A DNA stretch of 64,000 nt from Tillus elongatus (lineage: Eukaryota > Arthropoda > Insecta > Coleoptera > Cleridae), in assembly GCA_964006375.1 (NCBI GenBank), contig OZ023262.1, positions 193,916,907-193,980,906 on the forward strand, in the 5' to 3' direction. Below, piece after piece: positions 54,556 to 64,000 of the stretch. The translations under genes were made by a program, and so were the position numbers. The notes beneath the pieces are model-generated. The model made no database searches and had not been told where the DNA came from. It worked only from the letters and a program-made list of their open reading frames with translations. How positions within the stretch are numbered: the first letter of the stretch is position 1; each line of letters starts with the position of its first letter.

Positions 54556-56570
54556 TTTTAGTAAATTTTCGCAGAAAAAGTTAACTAATGACGAGATCGC
54601 GACTTTAGAATTTTGAAAAAATTTCTTCAAATGAGCGCGCACTAGGTTCCCTAGAACACATATCCGAGGGCAGTTTCAATTTTTATCTATTGGTGAGTGC
54701 GTTCCTTTTGAGAGTGGCTTGGATAGGTTCCTTAGCCAGGAACATTGGACCGGTTTTTTCGGGAAAATATTGTATTTTCTTTTAGAAAGTTGTGGTATCT
54801 CCAAAATAACAAAACGATGGCATCCAAATTTGGTACGCAGGTCTATATTATAAAAAGTATACTATATAAGTTTTTTTGACGCAAAAAGGTCAAAACAAAC
54901 TAGAAAAATGACTTTGAATTTTTTTTCCTTGAAACGTCGCGATTTGAAACATCAAAATTGGCTACTTGTAGGAACCTGAAACGAATACGGGTTATGTAGA
55001 GAAAAGGAGCGTATCTTACAAAAAGGTAAGTTTCAGCTTCAACCGTCGTTGTCTTTCATTTTACTAAGATAATTTCAGAAAATTCCTTCCAAATAGACCC
55101 TTTATCTGATATTTAGGCAGTAGTTTTAGTAATAGAGTTTATGGTTTAATGGTATATACTTTTTAGCAAAAATGGTGTGGAAAAAATTCGCCAATGAAGA
55201 CACCACGGTTTTTGAATGTTGAAAAGATTTCTTCAAGTGAGTACAAGTGTATGGTTTAATAGTCTGTAATTTTTAGCGAATTTTTGTAGAAAAAAAAAAT
55301 GTTTTGAGGAGACCACAACTTTTGAATTTTTAGAAGATTTCTTAAATGCCCCCTAAAAACCACATCCGATGTTTTTATCTGTTAACATATAAACAGGATC
55401 ACGCATTTTTACGGTAAAGCTAAATATATCCGTCATTATACAAAATACGAGAATTGTATATGTTAATTATAGGGTGTCTTGAGCTGCATCTTATAAAATT
55501 ATTTTGACAATAACAGAGTGTCGTTGATGATAGAAATTTTCGTTTCTTTAAATAAAACACCTTTCGAATTATAATGCATGTGTGTAAGAAAAAAAATTGA
55601 GAGCTTCATCGTTTTCGAGTTAGTTAAATTGTTTTGCAACTTTTTACTTTGGCACATACTACCAAATATGATACGGCGTTTTTACCAATAGATAGCGGAG
55701 TCTCAAAAAAATGGCATACTCAGGAAGGTTTTTCATTATATTATTCATCGAGAAAATCTAAATGCCGTATACAAGCGCTCTGAAATAGTGTACAACGCCG
55801 CCTATACATAGACTCTAGTTTTGGGAACATTTACCTTTATAGTCGCATACCACGATTCATGTAGATTTTAGTTTTTCCTTTTTTTTCAGCTTTTTATTGA
55901 ACTCTTTAAATTATGTGTTTACTTAGCGAATCTTCGAAGACAAATATTAAAATATTTAAATGAACTTTGGTACAAAAAAAAAGTAAGAAATAATTAATTT
56001 GGTAAGGTTATTTATGTTTAATATATAAGTAGTTGATAAATAATTGTTTTTATAAATGTCAAATGAAATTTCAAAGTGACAGGCTCAATAACGTTCTTAT
56101 TACTGGCAACTTGTGACATGAAAATAGAAGTATTTCTTCGATTCTTTACTTTCACTGGTTCTAATTTCTGTGAAAAAAAAAATCCTTTTTTTAAATTTTA
56201 ATTATAGAATCGTTATATAATTGTTTGTATTCTTTTAGCTAATTTTTGTGTAAAAAATATTTTGTCAGTTTTCGCAGAATATTTGGTGGGTTTTCGTAAA
56301 AATTATTTGTATAAGATTTTTGTGAAATTTTGGTAATCAATAATAAATCTTATAAGTTATTGCAAAAAAAGTTTTCGGATTTTCGCGAAACAAATTGTTT
56401 GCAAATTTTCATGTAAATTTTTTTGGAAGTTTGAAATATAGTACTTGGTTTGTACTATAAGTATTATACTTCTAACAAATTCGATGTTTCTTATTAAACA
56501 AGAGATATTTGCAATTAGAAACGTCTTTATGAAAATTCACCAACATAACGCACTTGCTGCGTCCAGCTAG
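54556..56570 (+). mobile_element. Cluster of nested or tandem HLE repeats H2
   Basis: 5' starts occur at about 54556 (TTTTTAGTAAATTTTCGCAG), 55162 (TTTTTAGCAAAAATGGTGTG) and 55274 (TTTTTAGCGAATTTTTGTAG). A single clear 3' end lies at 56530-56569: GAAAATTCACCAACATAACG, CACTTGCTGCGTCCAGCTAG. The first start is followed by AGGTTCCCTAGAACACATAT and GAGGGCAGTTTCAATTTTTA but has no TA run at the core position. The segment at 55390-55520 is collinear with H3 (37290-37400). The end CTAG followed by T is what a Helitron-type terminus would give. Confidence 0.6.
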
Positions 56571-57463
56571 TATTTCAACGATGAATCAATTATATTATTA
56601 TTAACCAAAGCAAGCGTTATTTTAATTATGTAGATATCCATTCGCTGGCTTGACAAGTGTTCGCGCAATTTCTTTTATTGTAAAAATTAATATAAAAATG
56701 ATTACCGGTGTATCCTCGACTTCTTCTTGTCTTGTATACTTAAAGTCATTTAACATTATCACAGCTACTTTACTCTACATCTTTAGCTGTTGTGTTAGGC
56801 AGAACAAGCAAGGATTTGTGAATCATTTAGTATGAAATGGTGGGTGTTGGTACCATTTACGATAACCCTAATCTGAAACTGTATATATGAGAAAAATGTA
56901 AATAATTAAAAATATTAATGAAAGTGATTTAATTTGGTTAAAAGAAATCTAGAACTACGGTTTACTATGTATAAATATTAAGCTTCCTATTTTTACGGCA
57001 TTTGAAAGCCATCTCCATCTCTCTAGTTTAACCTGAGAACACCACTATTTGTCATTTCTTACCTGACAGGAGTCATGAGAGACACGTGTACGTTCTGCGC
57101 GTAACCCCAAAATCGACTGCTAATACCTTACAATCTCAAAATATAAAACAACTACCTATATTCCAAGTTTGATACAAATAGGTAAATAGTAACCCAACTT
57201 TTAATTTTAACATAACTCTAAAAAATGCATTTGGCCGTCGACTGTGACCGTAGTATATTAAGATTCTAACATCCAATCAAACAAATAAGAAAGTGGTTAT
57301 GTATTGTATTACGAAAGTGAAAATTATATTTAGAAAAATCGTACCTACCGCAAACTAACATAAGTATAATACCTAGGGTATCTAGGTACTTATGGGTTTC
57401 TTTACTCTTAGCTTTCACTATTTATGGAACATTTGAAGTAAAGGAAACTACACAATATCATTA
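56571..57463. other. No gene recognised
   Basis: AT-rich spacer. Confidence 0.4.
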
Positions 57464-57542
57464 TGTGAAAACTGGAACCTGTGATGAGCACTAATAAGTA
57501 CACTTGGAGAACACCCATATCACCACAACACATATTTCAGAG

Positions 57543-57583
57543 ACCTTACGATCGTTTCGTTGACCATGTCAACATCTTCAGAG
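57543..57583 (-). ncRNA. Hammerhead-like motif, P5
   Basis: On the minus strand: CTGAAGA, extra T, stem II GTTGAC/GTCAAC with loop ATG, GAA, AC-GATC-GT, A as the cleavage position, and stem I TCT/AGG (one G-U pair). Stem II has different bases from P1 and P3 but still pairs fully, which is covariation. Confidence 0.65.
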
Positions 57584-58161
57584 AAAGAAAATTTCTAAAA
57601 TAAAAAACTAGCTACCGTGTATTTATATCGCGTCAAAATAAACGAACTAGTCCGAAGTAAAGTTTTCGTCCAAGAACGATCGTTTGTTTATTGTGTAATA
57701 AAAGTAAGAGGTCTAAGACCTGCTTGAATCTTCTGGTCGACAAATTTATGACCCTTATCTAATATAGGTCCAAACGACCCGAGTTATTCAAGGGATCAGC
57801 ACGTTTTCTTTCGATATAGAAATTTACTGTGTGGATATTGGAACATGCCGCCACAAAAATCTGGTGAGATAAACAACATAAACTCAACTCATCTCTTTTA
57901 AATAGAAAACTAAAACCCCGAGTGTCTGTCTCTCCATGTTAACTCTAAGAAACAATAAATAATTGAATCAAATACTACATAAAAGCTATATTTATATTGA
58001 TTTTAATTCTTCGTGAAAGTATTTATATTGAATAAATAGATACAATAAATCGAAAGGGTCCTTAATTCGAGACAAACAAAGAGATTAGTATATGTATAAA
58101 CCGGCCGAGTTGTTGACAGTAATTTATTATTCTACCAGACAAATTTGGAGTGTTTGAGCGG

Positions 58162-58745
58162 TCAAATGCAAAGAGAAAATAAAGAGCTTGAAACTAAAGG
58201 TGCCGCACGATTCAATGAAGTTTTGTTCTTAATAGACTTTAATATAAAAATACTTTCTAATGAATCAAGCATAGCTTGATGTCTAACATTTTTGACAAGT
58301 TTCAAATTTTCTTTGTCAATGTGGTGATTATTATCCCATATATGTTGTGCCACGCATGATTTGTCCACCGTACCATAACGTAAATGTGCGAGATGTTCAC
58401 GAAATCTTTCTTAAATATCGTACATTTAGATATCATTTTCTTTGTTCTGTGTTTGTTAACTAATTTTTCTATTAAACCAACCGAGTACCCGTTATATCTC
58501 GCCACATTTTTTATGTATTTTAATTCTGTATTAAATCTATTTTTACTTAACGGAAATTTGATCAATTTATTTACTAAGAAATTTAAACTAGCCGTTTTTT
58601 GTGCAAACGTATGATGTGAGTCGTTAGGAATATAACTAATAGTAGCCGTTTCCTTCCTATAGACATCGAATTCAAGCGAGCCATTATTTTTATTTTTAAT
58701 AACTAGTACATCTAGGAACGAAAGTTTATTGTTGATTTCATTTGT
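58162..58745 (-). pseudogene. Penelope-like RT end, linker and partial GIY-YIG, P5
   Basis: From the 5' break: NEINNKLSFLDVLVIKNKNN, LEFDVYRKETATISYIPNDS, HHTFAQKTASLNFLVNKLIK, KNVARYNGYSVGLIEKLVNK and KMISKCTIFKKD, then, after a deletion, RFREHLAHLRYGTVDKSCVA, QHIWDNNHHIDKENLKLVKN and a C-terminus ending LFSLCI at 58162. The deletion near 58410 removes the GIY and YIG motifs themselves, so no nuclease activity is possible. RT motifs A to C are missing. Confidence 0.8.
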
Positions 58746-59019
58746 TTAAAACATATTTCCAAAAATGAATTTTAGGTTGCCTTAATTGTTAGTCTCACAT
58801 ATAGAGCTGCAATATTTTATCAGCTACAATATTTTACCGTTTAAAAAAAGTATGGATACAGCAAAAGTAAATAAATGACGAAGAGGATCTGTGTGCAGCA
58901 AGTACGTTGTGGTAGAGAATTCGCATAAAAAGATTTAAAACCCGATAACTAAATTTCTCATAAACCTATAATCTTTCATCTTGAGTCATAGTAAAACCAA
59001 TATAAAATACGTTTTTGGT
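58746..59019. other. No gene recognised
   Basis: AT-rich spacer. Confidence 0.4.
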
Positions 59020-59400
59020 TCTTGTGTTTGCAAAAACTAGTCCGATTGGGTTGACTAAAACAAAACCATCCAAGCAATTAGTAAGAAAAAATACCTGCCA
59101 TATTGATAATTTGAAAGGTACATTCCGTCTGTAAATAATTATTAATAAAATTTGTAACACAATTTTTTAAAGCGAGTTGTAGTATTTACATAGATGTACC
59201 AAATTTTCATTTTCTAGCTCCATAGAAAATAGAAATTTCTTCAAGTAATCGCTTGGGAATCACTGGGAGCTCTAAAACCAATATTTGAAATCCATATAAG
59301 TTTAAAAAATGTTTTAATAATATACCTTACTATTAGTGTACAATTCTTACGAAAACTCACCACAATAATGCACTTGCTGCGTCCCAAACTTTTTTTCATT
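59020..59400 (+). mobile_element. HLE repeat, variant subfamily, second copy
   Basis: It shares GGTTGACTAAAACAAAACCA with 37043, AGTGTACAATTCTTA with 41850, and the 3' end AAAACTCACCACAATAATGC, ACTTGCTGCGTCC. No TA core. It corresponds to 41600-41910 in its last 200 bases. Confidence 0.55.
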
Positions 59401-60221
59401 TTAATAGATATATTTAAAAGTGGACTTAAAGAATTTGGGTTTTGAATCACTGCTTAAAGTCCGATAGGGCTAATTATTTATAAAAATCATAAGATATTTA
59501 ATATATTTCCAAGGATATCTACTTTAAAGCCGAAACTGCGCAAGATTCTATTGGTCGTCTCAAACTTTTCTGCGGTATCACTACCTAATACTGAATCCTG
59601 AAGTATAGAGCTATCAGGATAACCATTATAAAAAGGGCTCTCTAAGGCGGTACATCCTGTGAAGGAGATACGCTCCCTTTTGTGTGCTGCTAGGTATAAC
59701 CCAATGCAGTGGAGCAATATAATTCAAGATATACATATTTTACCAAAGCTAGCAAGAAAATATAAAGTTCCTACAGTTTTTCATCGCGATATATAAATTC
59801 AGCTCTGTAGCGATATACATTAATATTGAGGATTCTTGACTGCACAAAGATTCTTTGGAAACATAATGTACATCTGCCGCGTCAGCGTTTAACGACCTAA
59901 TATATCTACATTTTATTGCAACTGCTTTACGTATTTAAATAGAATAATATTTGATATTGTTTGAAATTCTCATAAACCTTTTATACATACATTATGCAGT
60001 TACCTTTATGCAAGCCTCATATTCACATATTTATATGCAGTTACGTTGGAAGATAATAATATAATCGGCATTAAATAGCATTTGTAGTGTTTTAAAAGAT
60101 AATGAACAATGGTTAAATGTGTTACTCTGATGTGAGTGCCCGATTTCTATTACTTCAAGAAAATTACTTATTCTATTTGTTTGCTATTTTGTATCATATA
60201 ACTGTTAGTGTAAACACTGAT
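59401..60221. other. No gene recognised
   Basis: AT-rich spacer with chance frames only. Confidence 0.4.
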
Positions 60222-60345
60222 TTTTAGTGAATTTTCTTAAGGAAAATACACTAATAGAGAGGTATCGATGGTAAGCCTTTCGGAAAATTTCCTCAAATAA
60301 GCGCGAATTAGGGCTCTGGAGCCCATTTCCATGGTCAGTTAAAAT

Positions 60346-60415
<70 letters not shown>
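60222..60415 (+). mobile_element. HLE repeat H5, 5' half and (TA)n core
   Basis: It starts TTTTTAGTGAATTTTCTTAA then GGAAAATACACTAATAGAGA. AAGCGCGAATTAGGGCTCTG and CATGGTCAGTTAAAATGTTT follow, then the (TA)n run 60352-60415. Sequence after the run does not match the family, so the copy is broken at its core. Confidence 0.7.
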
Positions 60416-60417
<2 letters not shown>

Positions 60418-60889
60418 CCACGGATTTTTATCAAATAAAAATGACAAGGCGTACGGCAGCTCTATTGTCGGAGGCAACTGGGTAGAGGGTCGGACTTACC
60501 TTTTTCATGTGTAATGTTTCTTAAATGAAGATGGGGCGGCACACATTTTTTATAGCACACAGCTGTTGAGCTTTTTGAAGTCAATGAAATGTAAAAATTG
60601 ATTCAAATTTGTTACTTCCTAAACTCTACAATTTAATGAAAACACGAAAGACAATTTATTGATTTAAATAGTAATGTAGAAATATGTAAATGAGAAATAT
60701 ATGATGAGAAATGGTAAATGTAAATATAATTATAATGTATGAGTGAAACTAAAAATAAAATAATTGGTAACTTAGCTATGAAGAGATTTACGTTATGATT
60801 AAATTTGAAATTACGTATTTGCGTCAAATTAAATTTCCCCTCGCATGGTATACCTTGCTCCGGTTTACAAGTTTATGTCGCCCAGTTTA
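60416..60889. other. No gene recognised
   Basis: AT-rich spacer. Confidence 0.4.
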
Positions 60890-61067
60890 CACGCGTGACC
60901 TACAACTTGCGTCGTGCAGTGTACACTAGAGCAAAATAAGTTTATCTACTTTTGAACTATCATCTAAGATTCTAATGTCTGTTGGAGCTACACTGACAAA
61001 TGACAGTGCATCGTAACCTAAATAATCAAATAATGTTAAACGCTAGTTAATAGTTAATTGTTTTACA
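60890..61067 (+). repeat. Shared 5' block of chimeric LINE J, locus B
   Basis: Identical by eye to 30807-30984, from ACACGCGTGACCTACAACTT to the RT junction. Upstream sequence differs between the two loci. Confidence 0.9.
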
Positions 61068-62418
61068 AAGCGCTTCCTAGCAACTACAGGCCTATTTCTC
61101 TCCTTTTAGTCATCTCTAAAGTGATGGAAAAGTATATAAACACCGAACTACTAAAATTCCTTGAAAAACACAGTCTAATCCACGACAGGCAGTATGGATT
61201 CCGTCAGCGCAGATCGACTGCCGACCTCCTTTCCTTTGTCACCCATTCTTGGAACAAGTCTATGGAACAACACGGTGAATCCCAGATTGTTGCTCTAGAC
61301 ATATCCAAAGCATTCGACCAGGTCTGGCACGCAGCGCTGCTTAATAAACTTCCGGCCTATGGCCTACCACCAAAACTTTGTACCTGGACAGCAAATTTCC
61401 TCTCCAACAGGAGCATATCTGTTGTTGTGGATGGCCATTCCTCTAAACTGTATCCAATTAATGCAGGAGTTCCTCAAGGTTCAGCTTTAGCCCCTACTTT
61501 GTTTCTTCTCCACATCAATGACCTCCTCTCTATCACATCCAACCCAGTTCACAGTTACGCGGACGACAGCACCCTCCACTCAAACATACAATATTCTAAG
61601 CCTGTCTCTTTAGCCCAATTAGATGAGGATCGCAGACTCATGGAGGGTTCTGTCTCCGTAGACCTCCAAAAAATATTAGACTGGGGAAGTAGAAATCTTG
61701 TACAATTCAACCCCACCAAAACTAAGTCTTGCTTTCTTTCTCACAAGAGATACAGCAGCCCTAGACCCATCACAATGAACAACCAAGTTATTCAAAGTAA
61801 TGAGTCCTTTTCTCTTGTTGGCATTTCTGTGGATCGAAATCTTAATTGGCACCAACATGTTACATCAATTGCAGAAGCGGCTGCTAAGAAATTGGGTTTC
61901 CTCTTCCGGGCTCGCAAATACTTTTCACCAACTAATCTCTATACCTTATACACTTCACAAATAAGGCTAACCTCGAATACTGCTCCCACATCTGGGGTGC
62001 AGCAGCCGCTTCTACACTCGCTATCCTAGACTCCATTCAAAAGAAAGCTATACGTCTCATCGGTGACCCTACCCTCACCCAAAGGCTTCCATCCCTTGCC
62101 CACCGACGTGCCGTTGGTGACCTCTCTCTCTTTTATAGATATCTGCACGGGCACTGCTCAGAGGAGCTTTCCTCCATAATTCCCCCACCTGCTGCCCCCA
62201 GCAGATCTACCAGGGGAGCAGAGCGAATGCACCCTTTTAATGTCCAGGTCACCAGACATAGAACATCTTGTTATGCCCGCTCTTTTGTCCCGAGGACTTC
62301 CAAGTTGTGGAATTCCTTGCCAGCACATGTTTTTCCTTCTCCTCCGAACCTCCAAACCTTCAAGTCCAGAATTAACAAGCTGCCTCTTTCCTCCTTGTCA
62401 ACACCCACGGTACGATAG
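61058..62418 (+). pseudogene. Family J reverse transcriptase, chimeric copy B
   Basis: Nearly identical to 30975-32336, with about a dozen substitutions by eye. Open for 323 codons to 62029, with QYGFRQRRSTADLLSF, VALDISKAFDQVWHAALL, GVPQGSALAPTLFLLHINDL and YADDSTLH intact. One base is missing at about 61967 (AGGCTAACC against AGGCCAAACC), which shifts the frame. The C-terminal SFVPRTSKLWNSLPAHVFPS resumes in another frame up to 62418. The 3' untranslated end GTATTTAGGCTGTAAGCCCT leads into the poly(A) tail. Confidence 0.9.
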
Positions 62419-62453
62419 TATTTAGGCTGTAAGCCCTCGTGGTGTGTTGTTGA

Positions 62454-62454
<1 letters not shown>

Positions 62455-62513
<59 letters not shown>
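62455..62513 (+). repeat. Poly(A) tail of LINE J copy B
   Basis: An uninterrupted run of nearly 60 A residues. Such long pure tails decay fast, so the insertion is recent. Confidence 0.9.
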
Positions 62514-62517
<4 letters not shown>

Positions 62518-63720
62518 GTGAATATGAAAAGATAAGGAACTTACTACTTTAAATAAAAGAAAATGCGTACAAAAGGCTTACGACAAATTTAAAGAAGCTA
62601 TTGAAATTTGAACACATCAAATCGGTAAGTAATATTGACTATTATATGTAGTTAAAGGAAATAATTAAGGTATTTTCTAATGCTGCGTGATTGGTTTTGA
62701 TTTTAGAATTATTTCGTAACTATGGATCTTCTGCTGCTGCTACATGCTTTACTCAATCTCGAGATGGATATAAAAATTAATTACGGATGCTGGACTTACT
62801 AGAAATTCAATCTTTATTATCCTACATTGTTACCTCTAGACTGTGATTTGAGGAGGTACTTCTGCTGCTGTGAAGTTAGTTATAACCATTTTAGTTAACT
62901 GATATCGGTTTATGAAATCACCTGGAATTGTTATATAGGTGGGTAGACCTTTACACCATAAAAATTCATTTATAACAGGCATACAATAGACAGAAACCAT
63001 TCAGCTACAATCTAGCCCCCAGAAAAAACTTGCAACTGTATTTTAAAAGACAATTAGACGAATTTTTACTAGAAAAGAAATTAAATCCTTACCTATTTAA
63101 ACTGGCAGGCTTTTACAAAAGTTAGGTGCAGACTGAATTAAAACGAAAGCAAAACTTTCTCCTTTTTTTTTGAAAGTTGATAATAAAATTCCAGAAAAAA
63201 CTGATAATTTTTAATTCAGAATTTATTAACAAGAATGACAAAACCTTACTTTGACATATGTCAAGGGGAATTTGAAAAAGATAAACAAAACAATATATAA
63301 ATCATGTTTTAAGAACAACACTTGATAGAAACAAATGATCGCAAACTAAACAAAAGCAAGATATATAATAAAACGACCCTAATATTCCTGTAATTATGAA
63401 ATTTTTTTCCTTTTAGGTCATGTCCTGGAGATGACAGTGTTTCTGATATTATTTAAAATACACCCAAAGAAACAACAGCAAGACAAAAGGGAAATTTTGC
63501 TCAACTGTGGAGCCACACGGTTTTAATATTTAATGAAAGAAATAAGATATGCAGCAACGATCGGCAACCTGTGCAATAAAATTATGTGTAGTGCATAGTA
63601 TAGGCTCGCATGCTAGTGATCAATGTGCTGTTACTGTTTATTGCGGTTATTACATTGTCTTAAGAAACATGTATGCCTTTCATTGCTACTCTTCACAAAA
63701 TTCACAATTCACATGTGACA

Positions 63721-63722
<2 letters not shown>
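62514..63722. other. No gene recognised
   Basis: AT-rich DNA without recognised frames. The frame at 63549-63818 runs into a (TA)n tract and is chance. Confidence 0.45.

Positions 63723-63800
<78 letters not shown>
63723..63800. repeat. (TA)n microsatellite
   Basis: A 78-base TA run near the right edge. The final 200 bases show nothing recognisable. Confidence 0.95.
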
Positions 63801-63803
<3 letters not shown>

Positions 63804-64000
63804 AACAGTATAAATTGAGTAGCTAAACAGCTAGGCTAGATTGGGCGTATTTGTGGTTCCTCCTCTGCTTTAAACAGAGAATTATTGGCGACGATCATGG
63901 TTATTTCTTCTGGCTATCCCTCGTATACTGAATGAAATTGAGATATTTCGTTAAATCATTTCTCTTTGAACTACCCCTGGTATATCTTGTCGGCTGCCGC

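Larger units (their letters stand above)
57464..58745 (-). mobile_element. Penelope-like element P5, truncated, not palindromic
   Basis: One arm only, on the minus strand. The outer end has ACTGGAACCTGTGATGAGCA and GTACACTTGGAGAAC, shared with P1. A hammerhead-like motif follows, then a 500-bp arm, then coding relics up to the break at about 58745. The proteins differ clearly from P1 and P3 (for example NEINNKLSFLDVLVIKN), so this is a sister subfamily. Confidence 0.8.

Overview
The window is AT-rich animal DNA, most likely from an arthropod and probably an insect. No bacterial-style operon, rRNA gene, intact tRNA gene or CRISPR array is visible. Almost everything recognisable is a transposable element (TE). 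The families seen are Penelope-like elements with GIY-YIG endonucleases and hammerhead-like motifs, three kinds of LINE, Tc1/mariner-type transposons, Ty3/gypsy and piggyBac remnants, tRNA-derived SINEs, and many short interspersed elements with (TA)n cores. The order of the host cannot be assigned from this sequence alone.

Layout. 1-2.3 kb: the 3' part of a long intact reading frame with a DNCCGQNKN motif (DUF7869-like), followed by a polyadenylation signal. 2.3-5 kb: no gene, some old diverged repeats. 5-6.7 kb: a LINE reverse-transcriptase fragment between two SINEs of the same orientation. 7.1-8.2 kb: remains of an R1-like LINE (ORF1 and the start of ORF2) cut off by a (TA)n tract. 9.6-12.4 kb: a mariner-type transposon with about 500-bp terminal inverted repeats. 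12.4-16 kb: a second copy of the first LINE, split by a palindromic Penelope-like element with a 13-bp target duplication. 18-18.8 kb: a ~157-bp tandem repeat. 18.9-22.2 kb: two Penelope-like elements, one a 1.75-kb palindrome with mirrored arrays of five 70-bp repeats. 22.2-25 kb: mariner remnants, a MITE-like element and (TA)n tracts. 25.4-28.6 kb: a reverse-oriented Jockey-like LINE abutting a Ty3/gypsy pol relic. 29-32.4 kb: a Jockey-like LINE with an intact endonuclease frame, broken in its RT and joined to a second chimeric copy. 34-36.3 kb: an old mariner. 37-44.5 kb: short (TA)n-core elements, one split by a 2.46-kb Penelope-like palindrome with an 11-bp target duplication. 44.5-46 kb: RNase H and piggyBac relics. 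46.5-50.8 kb: fold-back repeats and a fourth Penelope-like palindrome. 51-52.5 kb: a mariner relic and a third SINE. 53.3-60.4 kb: many (TA)n-core elements and a fifth Penelope-like relic. 60.9-62.5 kb: a near-identical second copy of the chimeric Jockey-like LINE with a long poly(A) tail.

The two most interesting signals are structural. (1) A short repeat family, resembling Helentron-associated elements (HINE/DINE-1 type), has a palindromic 5' end, a matching inverted motif near the 3' end, a small 3' stem-loop and, often, an internal (TA)n array. Other TEs sit at the edges of such arrays. (2) Every Penelope-like insertion carries hammerhead-like motifs in its arms. Their stem II covaries between families, and each has one extra base between the CUGAUGA box and stem II. 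Most coding regions are broken; only the DUF7869-like frame, the Jockey-like endonuclease and RT frames and some GIY-YIG segments remain open over useful lengths.
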